Source of the DNA: CAYMJK01 sp043101635
Lineage (GTDB): Bacteria > Planctomycetota > Phycisphaerae > Phycisphaerales > UBA1924
Assembly (NCBI GenBank): GCA_043101635.1
Contig: JBICIE010000009.1
Location: 12,873 to 76,872, forward strand
Reading direction: 5' to 3'
DNA length: 64,000 bases
Numbering within the stretch: the stretch's first letter is position 1; each line of letters starts with the position of its first letter. The notes below the pieces were generated by a model. The model was not told where the DNA came from. It worked only from the letters and a program-made list of their open reading frames with translations, and ran no database searches. Both the position numbers and the translations under genes were made by a program. Positions 24,902 through 32,420 of the stretch are shown here, piece by piece.

Positions 24902-25915
24902 ATGCCCCGGCGCGCCGCCGTTGCCCTGCTCCTGTGCCTGCTGGCCCTGACGCTCGCGGTGGCCGCGCGCCTGCTCATCGACCCGGCCGGGCTCGCCTGG
25001 CCGGCCGACCCGGCCATCCTGGCCCTACGGGCCGACCGCGCCGCCGCGGGACTGATCGTCGGGGCCGCCCTCGCCGGGGCCGGCGTGATGCTCCAGAGCC
25101 TGTTCCGCAACCCGCTGGCGGCGCCCGAACTGCTGGGGCTGGCCTCCGGCGCCGGGCTGACAGTGTCGCTGGCGGCCTACTTGGGATACCGCGCGGGCGA
25201 GGGCGTCGCCCCGGCGGCCTCCCCGTTTGCCGCGGCACTGATCGGCTCGCTGGGAACCCTGGCGCTGGTGTACGCCCTCGGCCAGAAGCGCGGGCTGATC
25301 GAGCCCGTGGCCCTGATCCTGGGCGGCGCCGAGGATCACCCCGAGGATCACGCCGACCAGGATCAGGGCCACGGGGTGATCCTCGGCGCCGCCACGGCGC
25401 TGGTGCGCAGCCTGATGCCGCCCGATGAGAGCCAGTCGATCACGATCTGGCTGTTCGGCACGCTCTCCGATGAACTGCCACGCTCGCGCCTGTGGGGCGC
25501 CGGAATTGTCACGCTGCTGGGCGTGGCCCTGGCCGCGTGGCTCGGACGGGCCATGGACGCGATGGCAATGAGCGCTGATGAGGCCCTGAGTGTGGGCGTG
25601 CGAGTCGGGCGCGTGCGGGCCATGCTGTTCATCGCCTCCGGCGTGCTGACCGCCGCGGCAGTCTCGATCGCCGGCCCCATCGGCTTCGTCGGCTTTGTCT
25701 GCCCGCACGTGGCCCGCCTGATGATGGGCCCCGCCCACCGACCGCTGGCAATCGGCGCCGCAGCCCTCGGCGCAGCGCTGGTCATCGGCGCCGACACGCT
25801 TGTGCGCGCCATCGACCTGCCGAGTGGTCGCCTGCCGGTAGGCGTGGTCACGGCGCTGCTAGGTGGACCTGTGTTGATCGCAATGCTGCGCGGACGAGGC
25901 CTGGGTCGTTTCTAG
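24902..25915 (+). CDS. FecCD-type (BtuC) ABC transporter permease with an internal inverted duplication
   Basis: 337 residues. FecCD/BtuC signatures: RADRAAAGLIVGAALAGAGVMLQSLFRNPLAAPELLGLASGAG near the N-terminus, GRAMDAMAMSADEALSVGVRVGRVRAMLF and SIAGPIGFVGFVCPHVARLMMGPAHRPL near the C-terminus. It would form the membrane channel for iron-siderophore, haem or cobalamin uptake. No ATPase or substrate-binding gene is adjacent, so partners must be elsewhere. Residues 141-158 (GGAEDHPEDHADQDQGHG) are acidic and His-rich in the place where the family has a hydrophobic helix. They are created by an inverted copy of flanking DNA (see 25304-25393), in frame. Whether the protein still works is unclear. 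Confidence 0.85.
   Translation: MPRRAAVALLLCLLALTLAVAARLLIDPAGLAWPADPAILALRADRAAAGLIVGAALAGAGVMLQSLFRNPLAAPELLGLASGAGLTVSLAAYLGYRAGEGVAPAASPFAAALIGSLGTLALVYALGQKRGLIEPVALILGGAEDHPEDHADQDQGHGVILGAATALVRSLMPPDESQSITIWLFGTLSDELPRSRLWGAGIVTLLGVALAAWLGRAMDAMAMSADEALSVGVRVGRVRAMLFIASGVLTAAAVSIAGPIGFVGFVCPHVARLMMGPAHRPLAIGAAALGAALVIGADTLVRAIDLPSGRLPVGVVTALLGGPVLIAMLRGRGLGRF
25304..25393 (+). repeat. Nested inverted duplication inside the permease gene
   Basis: Two perfect inverted repeats interlock: 19 nt at 25304-25322 with 25357-25375, and 22 nt at 25322-25343 with 25372-25393. Reading the centre backwards gives a smooth hydrophobic stretch, EPVALILVGVILGVILGA, so the present sequence looks like the original 54 nt with an inverted copy of itself placed inside, a net gain of 36 nt (12 codons) with frame kept. 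Confidence 0.9.
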
Positions 25916-25923
25916 ACGATCTG

Positions 25924-27228
25924 CTACCACGTCCCGACCTTCGGCCCGGGAATCGGCTCCTCCGCCTTCGGCTGGCCGTTGGTCTGCGGCCCCGCCACCG
26001 GCGCCTCGGCATCCAGCCAGCTCTCCGGGTACTTGGAGTCATCCAGATCCAGCGCTGCCTTCGTCGGGTACATCGGCCGGAAGGTGTCGCACATCACGGC
26101 GAGCTCATCGGTGAACTTGGCGCCGAGCGACTTCTCGACCGCGCCCGGGTGCGGGCCGTGCGGGATGCCCTGCGGGTGCAGCGTGATCGAGCCGCTCTCG
26201 ATGCCGCGCCGCGCCTTGTAGTTGCCCTCCACGTAATACAGGATCTCATCCGAGTCGAGATTGCTGTGGTTGTACGGCACCGGGATGGCGTCCTCGTGCC
26301 AGTCCAGGATGCGCGGGCAGAACGAGCAGATCACGAAGTTGTGCCCCTCGAACGTCTGATGGATCGGCGGCGGCATGTGCAGCTTGCCCGTGATCGGCGC
26401 AAAGTCGTCGATGTTGAAGATGTACGGGTAGTAGCACCCGTCCCATCCCGCGACATCCAGCGGGTGGTATGGGTAGATGTAGCTGTGTACGCAGTCTCGC
26501 GCCTTGATGCGCACCTCGAAGTCGCCGGCCTCATCCCAGCACAAGGGCTCGCCGGGCACAACCAGGTCGCGCTCGCAGTACGGCGCGTGCTCGAGGAACT
26601 GGCTGGTCTGCTTGCTCAGATACCGCGGCGGCGGCAGGATGTGGCTGGCGTTGGCCGTCTCGAAGCCGATGAACTTGCCCAGCGGCATGGCCTTCGGATC
26701 CATGTCCGCCGGAGCGCCCGCCGGCAGCTTGCCCGGCGCCGGCTCATCGAACAGCATGATGTACGTCACGCCCTTGGGGATGACGATGTAGTCCTTCGGC
26801 CCGAACTTGAGCGTGCCCATCAGCGTGTGCACCGTGCCCGAGCCGTAGTGGATGAACAGGCACTCGTCGCCCTGGCCGTTCTTGTAGTGGTACGTCATCT
26901 GCTCGGCCGGCACGCAGATCGACATCTCGACATCCGGGTTGCCGAACAGCACGATGCGCCCGGTGATCGGGTCGCCCTTGGGCTTCTGGGGCGCGGTCGT
27001 GAGGTGGCGCATGCGCATGACATCCATCTCGACGTACTCGGGCTTGGTCCCGTACAGCGTCTTCCAGCCCGTGACCTGCGTCGGCGGGTGGATGTGGTAC
27101 ATCGTGCTGGTCGGGCCAACGAAGCCCTCGGTGCCGAAGAGCTCCTCGGAGTAGAGCCGCCCGTCGGGCCGGCGGAACTGCACGTGGCGCTTCTTCGGGA
27201 GATTGCCGAGCTTCATGTAATAGGGCAT
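25924..27228 (-). CDS. hmgA: Homogentisate 1,2-dioxygenase
   Basis: 434 residues, the family length. Starts MPYYMKLGNLPKKRHVQFRR with AGGAGG 7 nt upstream. Conserved stretches include MYHIHPPTQVTGWK, GWDGCYYPYIFNIDDFAPITGKLHMPPPIHQTFEG and the cupin metal cluster HSNLDSDEILYYVEG...LHPQGIPHGPHPGA, with candidate Fe(II) ligands His321, Glu328 and His357. The enzyme opens homogentisate to maleylacetoacetate in tyrosine/phenylalanine breakdown. No maleylacetoacetate isomerase or fumarylacetoacetase gene is adjacent. It is convergent with the permease gene, with 8 bp between stops. The extreme C-terminus is Pro-rich and probably disordered. Confidence 0.88.
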   Translation of the reverse strand: MPYYMKLGNLPKKRHVQFRRPDGRLYSEELFGTEGFVGPTSTMYHIHPPTQVTGWKTLYGTKPEYVEMDVMRMRHLTTAPQKPKGDPITGRIVLFGNPDVEMSICVPAEQMTYHYKNGQGDECLFIHYGSGTVHTLMGTLKFGPKDYIVIPKGVTYIMLFDEPAPGKLPAGAPADMDPKAMPLGKFIGFETANASHILPPPRYLSKQTSQFLEHAPYCERDLVVPGEPLCWDEAGDFEVRIKARDCVHSYIYPYHPLDVAGWDGCYYPYIFNIDDFAPITGKLHMPPPIHQTFEGHNFVICSFCPRILDWHEDAIPVPYNHSNLDSDEILYYVEGNYKARRGIESGSITLHPQGIPHGPHPGAVEKSLGAKFTDELAVMCDTFRPMYPTKAALDLDDSKYPESWLDAEAPVAGPQTNGQPKAEEPIPGPKVGTW

Positions 27229-27321
27229 CGCTGTCCTCCTGCTGGGGGATCATAGGGGCTTGCGGGGTCTCATCCGCCCTTGCTGCGCCCCGGGGCGCCT
27301 GCCACGGGTGCGGGCGCCTCG

Positions 27322-27891
27322 TCATGGCGTCCAAGCGAGTCGCGCCTCGATCCCCTCGATCAGCGTGTGCAGGATCACCATGTGCACTTCCTGGATCCTG
27401 TCCGCAGTCTCGCCACCGATGATCCACTCGAAGTCGCACATGCCCGCCAGCCGCCCGCCGGTCCTGCCGAGCATGCCCACGGTGCGGATCCCGCCCTCGC
27501 GCGCTGCCGCCACCGCCCGCACGACGTTCTCGGAGTTCCCGCTGGTGCTCATCGCCACCAGCACATCCCCGGCCCGCCCCAGCCCTCGCACCCAGCGGCT
27601 GAAAATCTCATCGAAGCCGTAGTCGTTGCCCACGCACGTGATGTGCCCCGGATCGATGCAGGCAATCGCCGGCAGCGGCGCCCGATCGCCCCGAAAACGC
27701 CCCGTCAGTTCCTCGCAGAAGTGCATGGCGTCGCAGGCTGAGCCGCCGTTGCCGCAGGCGAGGATCTTCCCGCCGGCGCTGAGGGACTCGGCCATCGCCA
27801 GAGCGACCTCATCGAGACGTTCGATGGCCCCGTCGTCCGCAAGCAGGGCGCCGAGCGCTTCCCGGGCCTGCACGATGGAGTTGCGCAGCAT
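27322..27891 (-). CDS. gmhA: Phosphoheptose isomerase (SIS domain)
   Basis: 189 residues, typical for GmhA (about 190). N-terminal helices (RNSIVQAREALGALLADDGAIERLDEVALAMAESLSAG) precede the SIS fold: KILACGNGGSACDAMHFCEELTGRF, then GLGRAGDVLVAMSTSGNSENVVRAVAAAREGGIRTVGMLG and EVHMVILHTLIEGIE. NGGSACDAxHFxEEL and STSGNS are the diagnostic GmhA motifs. It converts sedoheptulose 7-phosphate to D-glycero-manno-heptose 7-phosphate for LPS or S-layer glycans. ATG at 27891 is fixed by a TACGAT box 5 nt upstream. No other heptose genes are in the window. Confidence 0.88.
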   Translation of the reverse strand: MLRNSIVQAREALGALLADDGAIERLDEVALAMAESLSAGGKILACGNGGSACDAMHFCEELTGRFRGDRAPLPAIACIDPGHITCVGNDYGFDEIFSRWVRGLGRAGDVLVAMSTSGNSENVVRAVAAAREGGIRTVGMLGRTGGRLAGMCDFEWIIGGETADRIQEVHMVILHTLIEGIEARLAWTP

Positions 27892-27896
27892 CGGCG

Positions 27897-27902
27897 ATCG
27901 TA
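27897..27902 (-). promoter_or_regulatory. Leaderless -10 box (TACGAT) of gmhA
   Basis: TACGAT ends 5 nt before the ATG at 27891 on the minus strand, and no ribosome site is present. Confidence 0.6.
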
Positions 27903-28249
27903 CGTCCCGCGCCGCCCGCCCCGGGTCAGCCCAGCCTGCCGCGCCGGCACAGGCGGACCGGCGCCAGGACCAGCCTCGCCGATTGCTGGCCCGGCGCCGT
28001 GATGGGCGCACAATCGCGTCAGTCTCCGAGACTCTCCGAGACACGACGAGCCAAGAGGGGCTAGAGCGGACCCGCTCCCATCGCGGAGCGCTCCGCTCCC
28101 GGGACCGGAGCAGGGAGAGCGCGCACGTCGCCGCAATGGCGGCCTGCGCCCGCGCGCCGGCCGCGGGCGCGCAAAGAAGACGGCGCCGGCCGCACGGACC
28201 AGCGCCGCTTCCGTCCCCTCTATGCGGGGACTCACCGTGGGGGCTTGAC
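27903..28249. other. Gene-free interval with GC-rich hairpins
   Basis: No plausible coding frame. It holds a 14-nt perfect palindrome (28083-28096, GCGGAGCGCTCCGC) and a 9-bp GC-only hairpin (28146-28154 with 28162-28170). Both lie downstream of the leftward YeeE/YedE genes and may act as a terminator or RNA-stabilising structure, although no U tract follows. Confidence 0.4.
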
Positions 28250-28858
28250 TCAGGCCATCTGGAGCGGGCCCGGCGACGGCCCGGATGCGGAGGCCTTGTG
28301 GCGCCGCTCCCAGCGCTCCAGGGCGGCGAAACCTCCCAGCGCCGCCGCGGCCATGAGAACGAGGAACCACCACGGAGACAGACTGGTTGTGCTGACCAGC
28401 GTGGCCTCGCCGAGATCGCCGACAGCGCCGAGCGTCGCGCTCAGCCAGCCGTGCAGTTCGGCGTAGACCGCCGCCCCCACGAGCATGCCCAGCACGCCCG
28501 GGATCGCGTCGCGCGACCCGTCGCCCAGCGCTGCGACACCAGTGCCCGGGCAGTAGCCGAGCAGCGCCATGCCGACGCCGAAGATCACCCCGCCCACCGC
28601 GTTGGCCAGCAGCAGCGTGCCCTTGACCTGCAGGGCCTCGATCATGCCGAGTTGCAGCATGCCGTAGATGCCGACGCCGCCGACCACCATGGCGGTGAAC
28701 ATCACCTTGAGCACCGTGAAGTCACGCAGCAGAAACTGGCCGAGGATCACGTTCGCCCGCGTCAGATGCGCCTTCTGCAGCAGGAAGCCGAAGATCAGTC
28801 CCGTCAGTGCGCCCAGGGCGAGCGTGCCCGGACCCGCGAAGAAGCTCGTTTCCCACAT
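28250..28858 (-). CDS. YeeE/YedE (DUF6691-type) sulfur transporter, subunit 2
   Basis: 202 residues, about four to five membrane helices. Signature glycine/cysteine segments: GALTGLIFGFLLQKAHLTRANVILGQFLLRDFTVLKVMFTAMVVGGVG and ANAVGGVIFGVGMALLGYCPGTGVAALGDGSRDAIPGVLGMLVGAAVYA. The G-x-G-M-A-L-x-G-Y-C-P-G-T motif with its Cys matches YeeE/YedE proteins, linked to thiosulfate or related sulfur-compound uptake. ATG has AAGGAGG upstream, inside the end of the preceding gene (3-bp gap). The pair forms the usual two-half transporter. Confidence 0.85.
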   Translation of the reverse strand: MWETSFFAGPGTLALGALTGLIFGFLLQKAHLTRANVILGQFLLRDFTVLKVMFTAMVVGGVGIYGMLQLGMIEALQVKGTLLLANAVGGVIFGVGMALLGYCPGTGVAALGDGSRDAIPGVLGMLVGAAVYAELHGWLSATLGAVGDLGEATLVSTTSLSPWWFLVLMAAAALGGFAALERWERRHKASASGPSPGPLQMA

Positions 28859-28861
28859 GGC

Positions 28862-29419
28862 TCAGGCCTCCTTTCGTGCAGAGCCGGGCCGGTAGATCAG
28901 CATCGCGGCCACCACGCCGCTTGCGAACATCGTGCCCAGGAACACCCACCCGCTGATGGCAAGCTGCATCCCGCCGGACAACGCATGCCCGGATGTGCAC
29001 CCGCCCGCCAGCCGGGCTCCGAACAGCAGGATCGCCCCGCCAAGGAACGCCACGGCGTACCGCTTCCAGCGCGAGGGCCCGAAGCGGGCCTGCCAGATGG
29101 CCGGCACGTGCTCGACGCGCTTCGAGCCGGCGAGCTTCGCCGCGATCAGGGCGCCGACGGCCAGCATCACAACCAGCGCAAACTGCCATTCAAACGCCGG
29201 CTTGCCGACCAGGTACTTGGCGAAGTAGCCGTTGTTCTGGACGTGCGCCGGCGCCACCACGCCCTCGATGACGCCCGCTGCGCGCGCAAACGTGGTCGAT
29301 ACCCCCAGCGCCTTGTTCATCGCCAGGAACGTCACCCATGAGAGCACGCCGATCCCGGCGCCGACCGCATACGGCGACCAGCGCGGCCATGCCATGAAGT
29401 TGGCTCCAGAGCCAGCCAT
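28862..29419 (-). CDS. YeeE/YedE sulfur transporter, subunit 1
   Basis: 185 residues with four to five membrane helices. It contains YAVGAGIGVLSWVTFLAMNKALGVSTTFA and GGAILLFGARLAGGCTSGHALSGGMQLAISGWVFLGTMFASG; GARLAGGCTSGHxLSG is the conserved Cys motif of this family. ATG at 29419 has AAGGAGC about 8 nt upstream. The gene follows the ECF sigma gene by 72 bp and precedes the second half-transporter by 3 bp, so sigma-yedE-yedE is probably one transcript. Confidence 0.87.
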   Translation of the reverse strand: MAGSGANFMAWPRWSPYAVGAGIGVLSWVTFLAMNKALGVSTTFARAAGVIEGVVAPAHVQNNGYFAKYLVGKPAFEWQFALVVMLAVGALIAAKLAGSKRVEHVPAIWQARFGPSRWKRYAVAFLGGAILLFGARLAGGCTSGHALSGGMQLAISGWVFLGTMFASGVVAAMLIYRPGSARKEA

Positions 29420-29491
29420 AGTCGTTGCTCCTTTTCCGCCGGGCCTCGTTTCCCCGGCATGGAATTGGAGACACGCCGAGCCGCGTGCGCT

Positions 29492-30295
29492 TCAGGGATT
29501 TGACCCCGAATCGGCCTGGATCAGGGCCCGCAGCCGGAGGCGGAGATTCTTGGGCGCCAGCCCCTCGCGCAAGGCCCGGCAACCCTCCTGGACCAGGTCC
29601 AGCGAGGCGAACACGGCCCGGCACCGCTCGCACAGAACCTCATCGCGGGCCGGAAACGCCGCCCCGCGGTCCAGGGCCGCCTGCTTGGCCTCCAGCAGGT
29701 CGAGGCACACCTGCCGCTCATAGGCAGGCGGGGGCAGGCGCCGGCTCGGCAGCCGCCCGGCGAGCGCGCCGCGCAGGGCCAGCCGGGCCCGATGCAGGCG
29801 CGTGCGCACGGTGGCCTCCTTGAGGTCCATGATCTCCGCCACCGCGCTGACATCCAGCCCGGCAACCTCCTTGAGCACCAGCGGCATCCGCAGGTCATCG
29901 GGCAGCGCGGCGATCGCCGCCTCGAGCGACGCCAGCGCCTCTCTGGCCACCGCCTCGTCCAGGGCCCCGCTCGCGGAACGCGGATCCGGCACGCTGCCGG
30001 CGCTGAACGCGGAGTCGACATCAAGCGGCGCCCGCTTCGGAGCCCCCGCTCGCGGCCGCTTCAGCCGATGGCAGGCGTTTGCGGCGATCCGGTACAGCCA
30101 GGTCGTGGGGTCCGCCTCGCCGCGGAAGCCATCCCAGCCGCGCAGGGCGCGCAGAAAGGTCTCCTGCACGAGATCCTCAGCAAGCTCCGGCGTGCCGCAG
30201 AAGCGCGTGGCAAGCGCATAGATCCGGCCGCCATGGCGGTCGGCAAGCTCGGCGACGGCGGCGCGTGCCGCATCAGATGGAGCGCGGTCCTGCAC
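29492..30295 (-). CDS. ECF sigma factor with a fused C-terminal Cys/zinc-finger-like module
   Basis: 267 residues from GTG at 30295. Sigma-2 region: ALATRFCGTPELAEDLVQETFLRALRGWDGFRGEADPTTWLYRIAANACHRLKR (about 28-80). Sigma-4 region: LPDDLRMPLVLKEVAGLDVSAVAEIMDLKEATVRTRLHRARLALRG (about 130-180). Beyond this is an unusual 85-residue tail with a cysteine near 198 and CERC (about 225-228), in the style of anti-sigma zinc-binding domains, then a basic helical end. The tail could sense metal or redox state and control the sigma factor in cis; that is inference. It precedes the sulfur-transport pair. Start fixed by TATCCT 5 nt upstream. Confidence 0.85.
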   Translation of the reverse strand: MQDRAPSDAARAAVAELADRHGGRIYALATRFCGTPELAEDLVQETFLRALRGWDGFRGEADPTTWLYRIAANACHRLKRPRAGAPKRAPLDVDSAFSAGSVPDPRSASGALDEAVAREALASLEAAIAALPDDLRMPLVLKEVAGLDVSAVAEIMDLKEATVRTRLHRARLALRGALAGRLPSRRLPPPAYERQVCLDLLEAKQAALDRGAAFPARDEVLCERCRAVFASLDLVQEGCRALREGLAPKNLRLRLRALIQADSGSNP

Positions 30296-30300
30296 GCCGG

Positions 30301-30306
30301 AGGATA
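30301..30306 (-). promoter_or_regulatory. Leaderless -10 box (TATCCT) of the ECF sigma gene
   Basis: TATCCT ends 5 nt before the GTG at 30295 on the minus strand. No ribosome site is visible. Confidence 0.6.
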
Positions 30307-30364
30307 GGGAAAGCTCACGCGAGGCGCCCGAGGGGGCGCGGGCGCCTCGCGGAGCGAGAGGGGA

Positions 30365-32395
30365 TCAGGCGCAGCCGGCGGCGAACTGATTCTGGAAGCA
30401 CAGGAAGTCAAAGAACGTCAGCGAGCCGTCGCCATCGCAGTCGGCAGCCGGATCAGCCGCGGAGAACAGATTCTGGTAGCACAGGAAGTCGAAGAACGTC
30501 AGTTCGCCATCGCCGTCGCAGTCTGCAGCGCAGGCGGCGTCCTTGTGCAGGATCGTGCCGCGGAAGCCGCCGATCCAGAGCCCCCCAGAAGGGCCGACCT
30601 CGATCTCGGTGAGCGCGTATTCCTCCCCGCGGATGACCTCGCGGTCCCAGGAGACGCCGCCGTCGGTCGTGTGCAGGACCACGACTCTGCGCCGGTCATC
30701 TTCCCATCCCATGACCCACGCTTCCGCCGGGCTGATCGCCCGCACGCCGAAGCCCAGCACGCGCGGCGAGCCGAAGTCCTGCAGGTTCCATGTCACGCCG
30801 CCGTTGGTGGTCCGAATCACGTACCCGAACCAGCCGACGACCCACCCGTGGTCGAGATCAGCGAAGTCCATGTCCTCGACGATCGGACCGCCGTGCAGCG
30901 GATGATCCGGCAGCAGCCGGTCCTCCCATGTGTCCCCGCCGTTGACGGTGCGGAACTGGCGCCCGCCGGGCATCTGCATCCAGCCGTGATCGGCATCCAG
31001 GAACTGCACGCGGACGCCGAAGAAGTCCAGGGCCTGCTCCCAGTAGAACCCATCGACGGTGTGATACAGGCCGGCGCGTCCGATCACCCAGCCCTCGGCA
31101 TCGGAGACGAAGTCGACATCCTCGATGTCAAAGGCCGGCAGTTCCGGGTATCCGATCGAGTACCAGCTGTCGCCGCCATCGAACGTCTGGAAGACGACGC
31201 CACCGGGGCCCGCGGCGACTGCAACGTTGCGATCGACGAAGTCTACCGCGGCGATCGATTCATCGCGCCCGAAGAGCGGGCCGGTGACCTGCAGCCGGTC
31301 GGCGCTCCAGCTTGCGCCGCCGTCGCGGGTGCGCACGACGTAGTTGCCCGCGGCCGCCATGCCGAGTTCATCATCGAACATGTCGAGATCGGTGATGTCG
31401 AAGCCGATCCCCTGCGTGAGCGTCCTCCACGTGAACCCGCCATCCTCAGTTGCGCGCAGCAGCCCCGCCGGGCCGCAGGCGTAGCCGTGCAGTTCGTCGG
31501 AGAAATGCAGCCGCCACGAATACGGCAGCGTGCCGATCGGCTCAGCGACCTGTGACCAGGAAGACCCGCCGTTGGTGGAGAGCCAGATGGCGCCCTGGAA
31601 CGAGATCCCCGCGACCGTGTTGCCGCCGACGAGTTCGAGATCGACCTCGGGCCCACCTTCGATGAAGAACGCGGCGTGTTCCCACGTCAGACCGGCGTCG
31701 GTCGTGGCGTGGATCTCGTTGTAGCCATCCTTGTAGACCGTGGCGATGGCCCGGTCGCCCTCCAGGAAGAGCACATCGTTGGAGGCGAGGTCGAGTGTCT
31801 CGGTCCAGGTCCGCCCGCCATCGGCGGTGCGATGGACGCCGAGGTCGGCGCCGGAGAGATCATCGCCGCTGACCAGACCGACCACTTCGTCGCGGAAGTC
31901 CATGCCATAGATGACCGGGCAGTCGGGATAGCCGCTGCGCACCTCCCACGTGACGCCGCCGTCGGACGTCGCCGCGAGGGCGCCGTTGGCGCCGATCACG
32001 CCGCTGGTCGGGCTGAAGAAGTCGATCTCCCGCCAGGAGCCGGCGGGAACTTCGAGCATGCGATCCCAGGTCTCGCCGCCATCGGTCGTGCGGTGGGCGT
32101 CGTTGTTGTTGCCGATCACCCATCCGTGCCGGGCGTCGAAGAAATGCACGTTGTAGAACGGATCGCTGGTGAAGTCTCCGGAGAACACCGTCTCCCATGA
32201 CTTGCCGCCATCGCGCGTGCGGATGAGCTGCCGGTTGACGCCGCAGAAGAAGCCGTGATCGGCGCTGGTGAAGGCGGCGCCGTAGATGTCCTTGCCCGTC
32301 GGCAGCGGCGCCTGCCGCTCCCACTGCTGACCCGGGGCCAGCGAGGCGGCGCACAGCGCCGCGCACAGCGCGAGTCCCCGCTGCACATGATCCAT
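30365..32395 (-). CDS. Secreted Ycf48/BNR-type beta-propeller protein with GC-type dockerin
   Basis: 676 residues. ATG at 32395 has AAGGAGG 7 nt upstream and opens a signal peptide (LALCAALCAASLAPGQ). About ten repeats of the form HRTTDGGETW, HRTADGGRTW, LRATEDGGFTW and HTTDGGVSW run from residue 45 to 600. These are sialidase/BNR-type blades as in Ycf48 and Vps10-like propellers. The C-terminus has two GC-type dockerin units (ADCDGDGELTFFDFLCYQN and ADCDGDGSLTFFDFLCFQN) and ends QFAAGCA. Probably exported by T2SS and kept at the surface; the ligand is unknown. It is 25 bp downstream of another dockerin propeller gene and likely cotranscribed. Confidence 0.85.
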   Translation of the reverse strand: MDHVQRGLALCAALCAASLAPGQQWERQAPLPTGKDIYGAAFTSADHGFFCGVNRQLIRTRDGGKSWETVFSGDFTSDPFYNVHFFDARHGWVIGNNNDAHRTTDGGETWDRMLEVPAGSWREIDFFSPTSGVIGANGALAATSDGGVTWEVRSGYPDCPVIYGMDFRDEVVGLVSGDDLSGADLGVHRTADGGRTWTETLDLASNDVLFLEGDRAIATVYKDGYNEIHATTDAGLTWEHAAFFIEGGPEVDLELVGGNTVAGISFQGAIWLSTNGGSSWSQVAEPIGTLPYSWRLHFSDELHGYACGPAGLLRATEDGGFTWRTLTQGIGFDITDLDMFDDELGMAAAGNYVVRTRDGGASWSADRLQVTGPLFGRDESIAAVDFVDRNVAVAAGPGGVVFQTFDGGDSWYSIGYPELPAFDIEDVDFVSDAEGWVIGRAGLYHTVDGFYWEQALDFFGVRVQFLDADHGWMQMPGGRQFRTVNGGDTWEDRLLPDHPLHGGPIVEDMDFADLDHGWVVGWFGYVIRTTNGGVTWNLQDFGSPRVLGFGVRAISPAEAWVMGWEDDRRRVVVLHTTDGGVSWDREVIRGEEYALTEIEVGPSGGLWIGGFRGTILHKDAACAADCDGDGELTFFDFLCYQNLFSAADPAADCDGDGSLTFFDFLCFQNQFAAGCA

Positions 32396-32420
32396 GGTGT
32401 TTTCCTCCTTGCGCCGGGTT

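Noticed and set aside
28083..28170. REP-type mobile repeat or attachment site
   Set aside because: The palindrome and hairpin are single-copy here, differ from each other, and have no transposase nearby.
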